Shown piece by piece: positions 1 to 8,421 of a DNA stretch of 64,000 nucleotides (the first letter of the stretch is position 1; each line of letters begins with the position of its first letter). A program made the position numbers and the translations under genes. The notes under the pieces were generated by a model. The model ran no database searches. It worked only from the letters and a program-made list of their open reading frames with translations, and was not told the origin of the DNA. Source of the stretch: Micromonospora humi (GTDB lineage Bacteria > Actinomycetota > Actinomycetes > Mycobacteriales > Micromonosporaceae); NCBI RefSeq assembly GCF_900090105.1, contig NZ_FMDM01000020.1, positions 1-64,000 on the forward strand, read 5' to 3'.

Positions 1-96
1 GCCGACGCCAGACCGCCCCCCGCCCGACCCGCCCGCACCCCGGCCGCGGCCGACGCCAGACCGCCCCCCGCCCGACCCGCCCGCACCCCGGCCGCA
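1..96. repeat. 48-bp tandem repeat, two units inside the UbiA gene
   Basis: Positions 1-48 and 49-96 are two copies of the same 48-bp unit differing only at the last base. The length is a multiple of three. Read on the minus strand in the UbiA frame, each unit encodes 16 Gly/Arg/Ser-rich residues around GAGGSGGGRSGVG. More units may lie before position 1. Confidence 0.9.
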
Positions 97-606
97 CCCG
101 GTGCCGGACGGTCCGCCGCCGGGCCACCGATCGCCGCCAGCGGCGCAGGCACGGGCGGCCGGGGTCGTGGTCGCGCCGAGCAACACGTCCAGCCCTCGGC
201 ACGCCGCCATCACGGCGGGACCGGCGGCGGTGTTCTTCGCGCTCAGGTCGTACCCCCAGATGGTGGCGGCGAGCGGGAGCGCGACGGTCGCCGCGTGCCG
301 GCCCCCGGCGGCGGTGGCGACCGCCAGCCCGGCGGCGGTCAGGCCGCCGGCCAGGCCGAGCGCGACGGCGGGCCGGACCCGGCCGGACGGGATCGGCCGC
401 TCCGGCCGCTCGGTCGCGTCGAGCCGCCGGTCCGCCCAGTCGTTGGCGGCCATCCCGGCCCAGTAGAGCAGCACCGACGCGGCGGCCAGGGCGGGGGTAC
501 GCCGGCCGAGCGTGCCGGCCGCCGCCGCGCCGGCCAGCACGTCACCGGGCACGGACAGCGCGGCGGGCGCGCGGACCAGCTCGGCCAGGTCGGCCAGCCG
601 GGTCAC
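1..606 (-). CDS. UbiA-family prenyltransferase, EboC-like (3' part beyond window)
   Basis: Membrane prenyltransferase of the UbiA superfamily. The translation carries the first Asp-rich motif NDWADRRLD (N55, D56, D59, D63), the Mg/diphosphate-binding NDxxDxxxD signature, followed by hydrophobic segments and RGLDVLLGA near residues 138-146. The GTG start (604-606) overlaps the TGA stop of the upstream inositol-phosphate-synthase-like gene (GTGA), implying translational coupling. UbiA plus an inositol-phosphate-synthase-like gene recalls actinobacterial ebo-type clusters; that assignment is inference. After about residue 146 the reading frame becomes Gly/Arg-rich with a 16-residue tandem repeat instead of the usual hydrophobic helices, so the gene may be altered here. 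The C-terminal half lies outside the window. Confidence 0.75.
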   Translation of the reverse strand, partial: MTRLADLAELVRAPAALSVPGDVLAGAAAAGTLGRRTPALAAASVLLYWAGMAANDWADRRLDATERPERPIPSGRVRPAVALGLAGGLTAAGLAVATAAGGRHAATVALPLAATIWGYDLSAKNTAAGPAVMAACRGLDVLLGATTTPAARACAAGGDRWPGGGPSGTGCGRGAGGSGGGRSGVGRGRGAGGSGGGRSGVG

Positions 607-1751
607 CGGGCCACCCCGGCGTGCAGGCCGGCGACGAAGTCGCGCAGCACCGCCCACTGCTCGCCGAGCGCGTGGCCGGTGTCGCCGAGCGGGTCCTTGA
701 AGAAGAACGCCAGCTCGGCGAGCGGGCCCCGACGGCCGGCGGCGTGCGCGGCGGCGGTCAGCCGAGCCAGGTCGAGCACCAGCGGAGCGGCCAGCGCGGA
801 GTCGCAGCCGTGCCAGGTGAACTCCATCCGCATCCCGGTGCCCAGGAAGCCGGCGAAGGTGACCAGGTCCCAGGCGGTCTTGAAGTCGCCCAGCTCCTCG
901 ACGTAGTCGATCCGGGTGCTGCCCTGCGGCAGGTAGCCGAGCGTCTCGGCGAGCACCCGCTGCTTGCTGCCCACCTTGGCGGCGTTGGCGGCCGGCTCGG
1001 CCAGCGTGGCGCCGTCGCCGCCGCCGAGCAGGTTCGTCCCGGACCAGGACCGTACGGCCAGGTGCCGCATCGCGAACATCGGCGCGAGCACCGACTTGAG
1101 CAGCGTCTCGCCGGTCTTGCCGTCGTGCCCGGCGTACGGGAGGCCACGCTCGTCGGCGAGTGCGGCCAGCGCCGGCAGCCGGGCCCCGGTCGACGGGGTG
1201 AAGTCGACGTACGGGCAGCCGGCGGTGAACGCCGCGAACGCGTAGCGGGAGCTGGGCGGCAGCACGTCGGCGAGGCCGGTCAGCGCGGCCCGCAGCGCGG
1301 GCAGGTCGTGGTGGGCCGGATGCGGTTCGGGCGCCGGCTCGGTGGCGGCGACGTTGACCACCACCACCCGGTCCAGGTCGTGCCGGCGGCGGAATGCGGT
1401 CAGGTCGTCGACCACGGCGGCGATCCGGTCCGCCGGGGTGCCCTCGGTCGGCGCGGGTCGGAGCGCCGCCTCGACGTCGGCCAGTTCCGGCGCGACGGCG
1501 TCGGCCAACCGGCCGGGCAGCACCCCGGCGGCGGCGAGCGCCTCGGCGCGTTTGGTCAGCGGGGTGGCGACCACGTCGTGACCGCCGAAGACCAGATCGG
1601 CGAGGCCCGGCAGCGCGGGTCCGCGCAGCTCGGGCAGCTCGGTCACGCACCCGGTCGGCGGGGTGAGCCCGGCCCGCAGGGCCAGCGCCCCGACCACGCT
1701 CGTGGTGGCGACCGAGCCGCGTGCTCCGACCAGCCAGACACCCGTACGCAT
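603..1751 (-). CDS. Inositol-3-phosphate synthase-like protein
   Basis: 382-residue NAD-dependent inositol-phosphate-synthase-family protein. The N-terminus MRTGVWLVGARGSVATT has a Rossmann glycine motif (GARGSV). The family core is visible as GHDGKTGETLLKSVLAPMF, followed by SWSGTNLLGGGDG, matching the NAD/substrate-binding region of the eukaryotic-like branch rather than the canonical actinobacterial Ino1. The ATG at 1751 was chosen because GGGGAGG lies 8 nt upstream; the open frame extends further upstream without support. It is coupled by GTGA overlap to the UbiA gene. Family members make myo-inositol-1-phosphate from glucose-6-phosphate, but in this context a specialised cyclitol or prenylated-polyol pathway is plausible. 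The substrate is unproven. Confidence 0.85.
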   Translation of the reverse strand: MRTGVWLVGARGSVATTSVVGALALRAGLTPPTGCVTELPELRGPALPGLADLVFGGHDVVATPLTKRAEALAAAGVLPGRLADAVAPELADVEAALRPAPTEGTPADRIAAVVDDLTAFRRRHDLDRVVVVNVAATEPAPEPHPAHHDLPALRAALTGLADVLPPSSRYAFAAFTAGCPYVDFTPSTGARLPALAALADERGLPYAGHDGKTGETLLKSVLAPMFAMRHLAVRSWSGTNLLGGGDGATLAEPAANAAKVGSKQRVLAETLGYLPQGSTRIDYVEELGDFKTAWDLVTFAGFLGTGMRMEFTWHGCDSALAAPLVLDLARLTAAAHAAGRRGPLAELAFFFKDPLGDTGHALGEQWAVLRDFVAGLHAGVAR

Positions 1752-1974
1752 CGCGTTACCTCCCCAGGTCGGTGCCGGCCCCGCCGGTGCGGCCGGGGAA
1801 TCCCGGTCCGGCCGCACCGGAGGGCCGTGCTGGTCGTGCCGGCCGGAGGATCCCGGCGGCACGCTCCCCGACGCCGGCCTCGTCCCCGCCGCGGGGCGCA
1901 ACCGCGGCGGGCCCTCGCCGGCCGGCGCCGGAAGGGTGTCGGCGGCGCTCGCACGCCGCACGGGTTGGCGGGTT
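1752..1974. other. Intergenic gap between two minus-strand operons
   Basis: GC-rich stretch between the 3' end of the sugar operon and the Ino1-like gene. I see no ORF with coding character, and no clear promoter or hairpin apart from the repeat that begins at 1975. Confidence 0.5.
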
Positions 1975-2027
1975 GTTAAGCGGGGCCCCCTCCTCTACCG
2001 GAGGCGTTAAGCGGGGCCCCCTCCTTC
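1975..2027 (+). repeat. GTTAAG/GGGGCCCC intergenic element, copy A
   Basis: Two GTTAAGCGGGGCCCCCTCCT modules in direct orientation, starting at 1975 and 2004, joined by CTACCGGAGGC. Each contains a GGGGCCCC palindrome. The element overlaps the end of the minus-strand dehydrogenase gene and supplies its last codons and TAA stop. Related copies lie at 48066-48119 (inverted), 49192-49245 and 56173-56225. Confidence 0.9.
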
Positions 2028-3205
2028 TCCACCTCGACCCAGGCGGAGTCGGCCGCCGACCGGGAGACCGCGTCCAGCACCAACTGCACCTGCAACGCGT
2101 CGGCGAACGACGGCCTCGGGTCGGTGCCGGTGGCGATCGCCTCGACGAAGTCGCGCATCTGGTGGGTGAAGGAGTGCTCGTAGCCGATGATGTGGCCCGG
2201 CGGCCACCACGCGTCCAGGTACGGGTGCTCCGGCTCGGTCACCAGGATCCGGTTGAAGCCCTGCTCGGCGGTGGGCCGGGTGGCGTCCAGGAACTCCAGT
2301 TCGTTGAGGCGTTCCAGGTCGAACACGACGCTGCCGCGCGAGCCGTTGATCTCGACCCGCAGGGCGTTCTTGCGCCCGGTGGCGAACCGGGTCGCCTCGT
2401 AGGTGGCGAGCCCACCGCCGTCGAGCCGGGCCACGAAGACCGCCGCGTCGTCCACGGTGACCTCGCCGGCGCCCCGGCCGTTGCCGCCGGCCTGCGCGGC
2501 CAGGCCGCTCGATCCGGCGGGCAACGGCCGCTGCTTCACGAACGTCTCGGTCAGCGCGCTGACCCCGCTGATCGACTGCCCGGTGACGTACTGGGTGAGG
2601 TCGATGATGTGCGCGCCGATGTCGCCCAGCGCGCCCGAGCCCGCCCGGTCCTTCTGCAACCGCCAGACCAGCGGGAACTGCGGGTCGACGATCCAGTCCT
2701 GGAGGTAGACCGCCCGGACGTGCCGGATCTCGCCGAGCCGCCCGTCGGCGACGAGTTGCCGCATCAGGGCCACCGCCGGCACCCGCCGGTAGTTGAAGCC
2801 GCACATCGCGCGGGCCCCGGACTCGCGGGCCCGCGCGGCGGCGGCGGTCATCTCCCGCGCCTCGGCGACGGTGTTGGCAAGCGGCTTCTCGCACAGCACG
2901 TGCTTGCCCGCGGCCAACGCGGCGAGGGCGATCTCGCGGTGGCTGTCCCCCGGCGTGCAGATGTCGACCACGTCGATCTCGTCGGACTCGACGAGCCGCC
3001 GCCAGTCGGTGGTGTGCCCGTCCCAGCCGAGCCGGTCGGCGGCCTCGGCCACCTTCGACTCGTCCCGGCCGCAGACGAGCGACATCCGCACCTTCGCCGG
3101 CAGGTCGAACACCCGGTTCACGGTGCGCCACGCCTGTGAGTGCGCGGCGCCCATGAACGCGTAGCCGACCATGCCGACCCGCAGGATGCTGTCGTGACTG
3201 GACAA
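1976..3205 (-). CDS. Gfo/Idh/MocA-family oxidoreductase
   Basis: 409-residue NAD(P)-dependent sugar or cyclitol dehydrogenase. The N-terminal Rossmann fold shows VGMVGYAFMG and VVDICTPGDSH, and the family signature GKHVLCEKPLA (about residues 96-106) carries the EKP motif. The C-terminal domain shows SGALGDIGAHIIDLTQY (about 186-202) with the catalytic-type GxHxxD pattern. I accept the TTG at 3205 because GGGGGGAG lies 7-8 nt upstream and the Rossmann motif follows directly. It is the last gene of the sugar-ABC operon, 20 bp after the binding-protein gene, so it probably oxidises the imported sugar or a derivative. The final 15 or so residues and the stop codon come from the intergenic repeat at 1975-2027, so the original C-terminus may have been replaced. 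Confidence 0.9.
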   Translation of the reverse strand: MSSHDSILRVGMVGYAFMGAAHSQAWRTVNRVFDLPAKVRMSLVCGRDESKVAEAADRLGWDGHTTDWRRLVESDEIDVVDICTPGDSHREIALAALAAGKHVLCEKPLANTVAEAREMTAAAARARESGARAMCGFNYRRVPAVALMRQLVADGRLGEIRHVRAVYLQDWIVDPQFPLVWRLQKDRAGSGALGDIGAHIIDLTQYVTGQSISGVSALTETFVKQRPLPAGSSGLAAQAGGNGRGAGEVTVDDAAVFVARLDGGGLATYEATRFATGRKNALRVEINGSRGSVVFDLERLNELEFLDATRPTAEQGFNRILVTEPEHPYLDAWWPPGHIIGYEHSFTHQMRDFVEAIATGTDPRPSFADALQVQLVLDAVSRSAADSAWVEVEKEGAPLNASGRGGGPA

Positions 3206-3225
3206 GCTGGGTCTCCCCCCGTGTG

Positions 3226-4269
3226 TCAGAACCCGAGCTTCAGGTAGTCGCCCGAGTTCTGCTTGGTGATCGTCTCGGAGGAGAGCACGATCTCCTTCGG
3301 CACCTGGAGTTCCACCAGGTCGGACATGCCCTTGCCCTGCCCGATCAGCCGGGCCAGGGAGATGGCCGAGGAGGCCATCGACGGGCTGTAGGTGACGGTG
3401 GCCTTGAGCACCGTGTTGTCGGCCGCGATGTCCTCCATGGCCTTCTTCGAGCCGGCGCCGCCGACCATGAAGAACTCCTTGCGGTTGGCCTGGTTGACCG
3501 CGGCCAGCACGCCGATGCCCTGGTCGTCGTCGTGGTTCCAGACCGCGTCGATCTTCGGCAGGGCCTGGAACAGCCCGGTCGCGGCCTGCTGGCCGGAGTC
3601 CACGGTGAACTCCGCCGGCCGCCGGTTGGCCACCTTCAGCCCGTACGAGGCGAGCGTGTCGGCGAAGCCCTTGGAGCGTTCCTGGGTCAGCTCCAGCGAC
3701 TCGATGCCGGGGATCTCGCCGATCACCGGGTTGCTCACGCCCTTGGCCTTGAGCTGCTCTGCGATGTAGGTGGCGGCGGCCACCCCCATGCCGTAGTTGT
3801 CGCCCTTGATCTGCAACCGGTAGGCGCGCGCGTCCGGGAACGCCCGGTCCAGGTTCACCACCGGGATGCCGGCCTTCATCGCCTCCAGGCCGAACGCGTT
3901 GAGTTCCTTCCCGTCGTGCGGCAGCAGCACGATCACGTCCGGCTTCTGGGAGATCAGCGTGGACAGCGCCGCCCGCTGGGCCGCCGCGTCCGCGCCGGCC
4001 TCCACCGACTTGAGCTCCACGTCGCCGTACGCGCCGGCCTGCGCCTTGGCGTTGTTGGTGATGGCGGCGATCCAGCCGTGGTCGGCGGCCGGGGCGGAGA
4101 AGCCGATGGTCACCTTCTTGCCCGGCTCGGTGTTGGCGTCGTTCGCGGCGGCCTTGGTCTGCGCCTCGGTCGGGGACTGCTCGTTGCTCGTGCAGCCGGC
4201 GAGCAACACCCCGGCCGAGACCGCGGCCCCGCCGAAGAGCAGCCGGCGGCGTGACAGGTCACTTGTCAT
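3226..4269 (-). CDS. Sugar ABC transporter substrate-binding lipoprotein (RbsB-like)
   Basis: 347-residue periplasmic-binding-protein-type lipoprotein. It begins MTSDLSRRRLLFGG, a twin-Arg-like stretch, then a hydrophobic h-region and lipobox LAGC (Cys about 26), so it is exported and lipid-anchored. The mature part has the type I sugar-binding fold of ribose/xylose/inositol proteins: KKVTIGFSAPAADHGW, LISQKPDVIVLLPHDGKE, GIPVVNLDRAFPD and NHDDDQGIGVLAAV. GGAGG lies 6 nt before the ATG. It follows the permease gene by 90 bp and precedes the dehydrogenase gene. The ligand is probably a monosaccharide or cyclitol and cannot be read from sequence alone. Confidence 0.92.
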   Translation of the reverse strand: MTSDLSRRRLLFGGAAVSAGVLLAGCTSNEQSPTEAQTKAAANDANTEPGKKVTIGFSAPAADHGWIAAITNNAKAQAGAYGDVELKSVEAGADAAAQRAALSTLISQKPDVIVLLPHDGKELNAFGLEAMKAGIPVVNLDRAFPDARAYRLQIKGDNYGMGVAAATYIAEQLKAKGVSNPVIGEIPGIESLELTQERSKGFADTLASYGLKVANRRPAEFTVDSGQQAATGLFQALPKIDAVWNHDDDQGIGVLAAVNQANRKEFFMVGGAGSKKAMEDIAADNTVLKATVTYSPSMASSAISLARLIGQGKGMSDLVELQVPKEIVLSSETITKQNSGDYLKLGF

Positions 4270-4359
4270 GACGGCCTCCTGAATGAGGTGGTGGGGTGGT
4301 TTCGGGTGCGGTGGGCCGGGCCGGCGTCGGATCGACGGCGGCCTGGTGGCGCGGTGGGA

Positions 4360-5445
4360 TCAGGTGGTGGTGGCCCGGTTGCGGGCGAGGAACTGAGTCA
4401 GGCTGCGGAACTGCACCTGCTGGACCAGGACGGCGGCGACGATGATGCCGCCCTTGACCATGTTCTGGGCCTCGGCGGAGAGGTTGTTGATGGCGAACAG
4501 GTTGGTGATCGTGGAGAAGATGATCACCCCGAGCAGGGAGCCGACGATGGTGCCCCGCCCGCCGCTGAGCAGCGTGCCGCCGATGATCGCGGCGGCGATC
4601 GCGTCCAGCTCGTAGAGGTTGGCCATCGCCGCCTGGGCGGAGGTGGCCTGCGCGGTGAGCATGACCGCGGCGATGCCGCAGCAGAGGCCGGAGAGCGCGT
4701 AGAGCAGCACGGTGTGCCGGCGGACGTTGATGCCGGCGAGCCGGGCCGCCTCCGGGTTGCCGCCGACCGCCACCGTGCGGCGGCCGAACGTGGTCCGGTT
4801 GAGCAGCACCCAGCCGGCCGCGACCACCGCGACGAGGATGTAGACCAGCAGCGGGATGCCGAGCACCTTCGTGGTGGCGATGCCGTTGATGAACGAGCTG
4901 GTGGAGACCTGGGTCTGCTTGTCGGAGATCTCGGCGGCCAGCCCCCGGGCGGCGACCAGCATGGCCAGCGTGGCGATGAACGGCACCAGCCGCCCGTACG
5001 AGACGAGCAGCCCGTTGACCACGCCGACGGCCAGCCCGACGGTGAGCGCGCTGAAGATCATGCCGCCGGCGCCGTAGCTCTGGGTGGCGAGCGTGGTGGA
5101 CCAGACCCCGGCCAGCGCCACGATCGCGCCGACCGACAGGTCGATGCCGCCGCCGATGATCACGAAGGTCATGCCGACGGTGACCACGCCGACCACCGAG
5201 GCGAGCTTGAGGATGGTGAGCGTGTTGCCCCACACCCAGTTCGGGTCGCCGTAGAGGTCGGGCCGGGTCAGGACGCCGATGACCACCAGCACCACCAGCG
5301 TGGCCAGCAGGCCGAGGTTACGCTTGGCGCCCTCCCCGCCGTCGCCGCGCCACCAGGAGAGCCGGGCCGCCGCGTCGGCCTTGGCGGTCTCCGCCCGGTC
5401 GACCGGCGGCGACTGTGCGGGCAGGGCGGTGTCGGTATCGCTCAT
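4360..5445 (-). CDS. Sugar ABC transporter permease (RbsC-like)
   Basis: 361-residue integral membrane subunit with about eight to ten hydrophobic segments. The branched-chain/ribose permease signature GMTFVIIGGGIDLSVGAIVAL is visible around residues 95-115, as is the EAA-like loop AVGGNPEAARLAGINVRRH near 218-236. The ATG (5443-5445) overlaps the TGA of the ATPase gene by 4 nt (ATGA), so the two are co-translated. It forms the channel with the ATPase at 5442-7184 and receives substrate from the lipoprotein at 3226-4269. Confidence 0.93.
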   Translation of the reverse strand: MSDTDTALPAQSPPVDRAETAKADAAARLSWWRGDGGEGAKRNLGLLATLVVLVVIGVLTRPDLYGDPNWVWGNTLTILKLASVVGVVTVGMTFVIIGGGIDLSVGAIVALAGVWSTTLATQSYGAGGMIFSALTVGLAVGVVNGLLVSYGRLVPFIATLAMLVAARGLAAEISDKQTQVSTSSFINGIATTKVLGIPLLVYILVAVVAAGWVLLNRTTFGRRTVAVGGNPEAARLAGINVRRHTVLLYALSGLCCGIAAVMLTAQATSAQAAMANLYELDAIAAAIIGGTLLSGGRGTIVGSLLGVIIFSTITNLFAINNLSAEAQNMVKGGIIVAAVLVQQVQFRSLTQFLARNRATTT

Positions 5446-7184
5446 GCCGGTGCGCCTTCCATGAGGGACCCCGCCATGACGAGGTCGAGCACGGTGTTCT
5501 CGTCGAGTTCGCCGGCCGGGGCCTCCCGGACCACCCGGCCCTCCCGCATCACCAGCACCCGGTCGGCCAGGCCGAGCACCTCGGGCACCTCGCTGGAGAC
5601 CAGCAGCACCCCGACGCCCCGGGCGGCCAGGTCGCGGATGACCTGGTAGAGCTCGGCGCGGGCGCCCACGTCCACGCCCCGGGTCGGCTCGTCGAGCAGC
5701 AGCAGCCGGGTGTCCCCGAGCAGCCACCGGCCGACCACCACCTTCTGCTGGTTGCCGCCGGAGAGGGTGCGCACCGGTCGGCGTACGTCGCGGGGCCGCA
5801 GCTCCAGCGAGGCGGCGACCCGGTCCGCCTCGGCCCGCTCCCGGCCGGTGTCGGTGAAGCCGAGACGGGCGTACCGGCCGAAGGTGGCGAGCGTGACGTT
5901 GCGGTAGATCGGCTCGCCGAGCAGCAACGCCTGACTCTTACGCTCCTCGGGCGCCATGCCCATGCCGGCCCGCACCGCCGCGCCCACGCTGCCCGGTCGC
6001 AACGCCTTCCCGTCCAGCCGCACCGTCCCGGCGTGCGCCCGGCGGGCCCCGAAGATCGTCTCCAGCAGCTCCGAGCGGCCGGAGCCGACCAGCCCGGCGA
6101 TGCCGACGATCTCGCCGGCCCGCACGCCGAGCGACACGTCGGCGAACTCGCCGTGCCGGGTCAGCCCGTCCACCCGCAGCAGCTCCGCGCCGGCGCCGTC
6201 GTCGGCCGGGCGCCGCGGGAAGACGTACTCGATGGTCCGCCCGGTCATCCGGGCGACCAGGTCGCGGGTCGGGGTGTCGCGCGCCGGCAGGCTCGCCGCC
6301 GTGGTCCGGCCGTCCTTGAGTACGGTGACCCGGTCGCCGATCTCGCGGATCTCCTCCATCCGGTGCGAGATGTAGATGACCGCGATGCCCTGCGCGGTGA
6401 GTTCCCGGATGATCCGGAACAGGTTGCCCACCTCGTCGTGGGCCAGCACCGCGCTCGGCTCGTCCATGATGATCAGGCGGGCCTCGTGGGACAGCGCCCG
6501 GGCCATGCTGACGATCTGCTTCCCGGCCGCCGGCAGGTGCCGCACCAACCGCCCCGGCGGGATCTCCGGGTGGCCGAGCCGGGCCAGGATCTGCCGGGTA
6601 CGGCGGGCCATCTGCCCGCGCCGGACGAAGCCGAGCCGGCGCGGCTCGTGGCCGAGGAACGCGTTCTCCGCCACCGACAGGTCGTCGACCAGGTCGAGTT
6701 CCTGGTAGATGGTGGCGATGCCGGCGCGCATGGCGGCCTGCGGGTCGGCGAACGCGGCCGGTTCGCCCCGCCACACCACCTCGCCGGAGTCCGGCCGGTG
6801 CACGCCGGCCAGCACCTTGATCAGGGTGGACTTGCCGGCGCCGTTCTGCCCCAGCAGGCAGTGCACCTCGCCGGCCCGCACCTCCAGTTGCACGCCGTCT
6901 AGCGCGCGTACGCCGGGGAACGTCTTCACGACGTCGGTGAGGCGCAGCACCACCTCGCCCGCGACGGCGTCGGCGGGCGCCTCGACCAGCGGTTCCTCCT
7001 CCGTGCTCACCTCGACCTCCTCGGGTTGCATGCTGGGCATGCCCTCGCTGCGCTCGGTGCGTTCAGTCATGCGGGGCTGGTCGGGCATGCCCTCACGGCC
7101 CTCGCTGCGCTCGGTGCGTTCGGTCATGCTGTGCCGGATTGGCATGCCCTCACGGCCCTCGCTGCGCTCGGTGCGTTCGGTCAT
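5442..7184 (-). CDS. Sugar ABC transporter ATPase with duplicated nucleotide-binding domains (RbsA-like)
   Basis: Up to 580 residues. The first nucleotide-binding domain has Walker A GQNGAGKST and Walker B LIIMDEP; the second has the degenerate Walker A GLVGSGRSE, the signature LSGGNQQK and Walker B LLLLDEPTRGVDVG, as is normal for RbsA/XylG/MglA proteins. The conserved part begins near residue 60. Before it lie three copies of the MTERTERSEG repeat, each starting with ATG. I annotate the first ATG (7182-7184) because it overlaps the ROK stop as ATGA, but starts at 7127 or 7070 would also give full-length transporter domains. It energises uptake through the permease at 4360-5445. Confidence 0.9.
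   Translation of the reverse strand: MTERTERSEGREGMPIRHSMTERTERSEGREGMPDQPRMTERTERSEGMPSMQPEEVEVSTEEEPLVEAPADAVAGEVVLRLTDVVKTFPGVRALDGVQLEVRAGEVHCLLGQNGAGKSTLIKVLAGVHRPDSGEVVWRGEPAAFADPQAAMRAGIATIYQELDLVDDLSVAENAFLGHEPRRLGFVRRGQMARRTRQILARLGHPEIPPGRLVRHLPAAGKQIVSMARALSHEARLIIMDEPSAVLAHDEVGNLFRIIRELTAQGIAVIYISHRMEEIREIGDRVTVLKDGRTTAASLPARDTPTRDLVARMTGRTIEYVFPRRPADDGAGAELLRVDGLTRHGEFADVSLGVRAGEIVGIAGLVGSGRSELLETIFGARRAHAGTVRLDGKALRPGSVGAAVRAGMGMAPEERKSQALLLGEPIYRNVTLATFGRYARLGFTDTGRERAEADRVAASLELRPRDVRRPVRTLSGGNQQKVVVGRWLLGDTRLLLLDEPTRGVDVGARAELYQVIRDLAARGVGVLLVSSEVPEVLGLADRVLVMREGRVVREAPAGELDENTVLDLVMAGSLMEGAPA
7038..7184 (-). repeat. 57-bp triplicated repeat encoding MTERTERSEGREGMP
   Basis: Three in-frame units begin with ATG at 7184, 7127 and 7070 (period 57 bp, 19 codons). 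The first two encode MTERTERSEGREGMP plus four variable residues. The third lacks two codons (MTERTERSEGMP). The units form the N-terminus of the RbsA-like ATPase, and each offers a possible start codon. Confidence 0.95.
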
Positions 7185-8359
7185 GCGGCTTCCCCGAATG
7201 CGACGTCGCTGGCGAGCACGGCCGCGCCGGCGACGCCGGCGCGTGGGCCCAGCTCGGAGAGGACGACCGGCAGGTTGCCGGTGGCCAGCGGCAGCGACCG
7301 GCGGTAGACCACGCTGCGGATCTCGGCGAGCAGGATGTGGCCGAGCTGCGCCAGGCCGCCGCCGATCACGATCATCGACGGGTTGGTGAAGCTGACCAGC
7401 CCGGCCAGCACGCTGCCGACCCGCCGGCCGCCGTCGCGGATGAGCTGGATGCAGGTGACGTCGCCCTCGATCGCGCCCTGCGCCACGTCCAGCGCGGTGA
7501 CCGCGCCGCGCGCGGCGAGCCGCTCGACCAGGGCCGGCGACACCTCGGCGCGCGCCGCGGCGGTCGCCTCCCGGGCCAGCGCCGCGCCGCTGAACACCGC
7601 CTCCAGGCAGCCGACGTTGCCGCAGGAGCACATCGGACCGCTCGGGTCGACCTGGATGTGGCCGATGTCGCCGGCGCACCCGTCGGTGCCCCGGTAGACC
7701 TCGCCGTGCAGGTAGATGCCGCAGCCGATGCCGGTGCCGATCTTGATGAAGAGGAAGTCGTCGACCGAGTGGGCGACGCCGCCGTGCCGCTCGCCGATCG
7801 CCATGATGTTGACGTCGTTGTCGACCACGGCCGGGCAGCCGTGCTCGCGGGTCAGCAGCTCGCGCACCGGGAAGCGGTCCCAGCCCGGCATGATCGGCGG
7901 GGAGACCGGCACCCCGTCGCGGAAGCTCACCGGCCCGGGGACGCCGATGCCGATCGCGTCGAGCCGCTCGTACGCGCCGTCGACCTTGGCCTTGTGCAGC
8001 AGGTCGTTGACCCGTTGCAGGGTCACCTTGGGGCCGGAGCGGATGTCGGCCGGCTCGGTGTACGCGGTCACCGGCTCCAGGCGGCCGTCGACCACCTCGA
8101 CGTCTATCGAGCTGGCGCCCAGGTCGACCGAGGCGAAGCGCAGGTGCGGGCTCAACTCGACGAGGGTGGAGCGGCGCCCGCCCCGGGAGGCGGCCAGCCC
8201 GGCCTCGGCCACGTAGCCGAGCGCGACCAGTCGCTCCAGCTCGGCGAGCAACCGGGGGCGGGGCATCTGGAGCCGGTCACCCAACTCGGCGCGGGAGACC
8301 GCGCCCTCGTCCCGGAGCAGCCGCAGGAGCCGCACGTGCAGGGGGTCGACCGTCCGCAC
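7181..8359 (-). CDS. ROK-family transcriptional regulator
   Basis: 392 residues. An N-terminal winged helix-turn-helix (about 1-70, AVSRAELGDRLQMPRPRL) is followed by a ROK sugar-kinase-like domain. The ROK signatures are DLGASSIDVEVVDG (about 78-91), VVDNDVNIMAIGE (184-196) and KIGTGIGCGIYLHGEVYRG (210-228). A zinc-binding motif GHIQVDPSGPMCSCGNVGCLE contributes CxCGxxxC. The GTG start is preceded by GGAGG. As the first gene of the sugar operon, overlapping the ATPase gene by ATGA, it probably represses the operon and its own gene and responds to the imported sugar. A ROK-type palindrome lies upstream at 8476-8497. Confidence 0.92.
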   Translation of the reverse strand: MRTVDPLHVRLLRLLRDEGAVSRAELGDRLQMPRPRLLAELERLVALGYVAEAGLAASRGGRRSTLVELSPHLRFASVDLGASSIDVEVVDGRLEPVTAYTEPADIRSGPKVTLQRVNDLLHKAKVDGAYERLDAIGIGVPGPVSFRDGVPVSPPIMPGWDRFPVRELLTREHGCPAVVDNDVNIMAIGERHGGVAHSVDDFLFIKIGTGIGCGIYLHGEVYRGTDGCAGDIGHIQVDPSGPMCSCGNVGCLEAVFSGAALAREATAAARAEVSPALVERLAARGAVTALDVAQGAIEGDVTCIQLIRDGGRRVGSVLAGLVSFTNPSMIVIGGGLAQLGHILLAEIRSVVYRRSLPLATGNLPVVLSELGPRAGVAGAAVLASDVAFGEAA

Positions 8360-8421
8360 CGGCAGTCACCTCCGCATCGAAGTCGTTCACATCGACGCAA
8401 TGGCGATGTGTTGTGTCCGAC

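Noticed and set aside
621..1979. Long open frame opposite the inositol-phosphate-synthase-like gene
   Set aside because: It mirrors the real gene on the other strand, is rich in His/Gln/Arg/Gly as expected from antisense GC-rich frames and has no recognisable domain.
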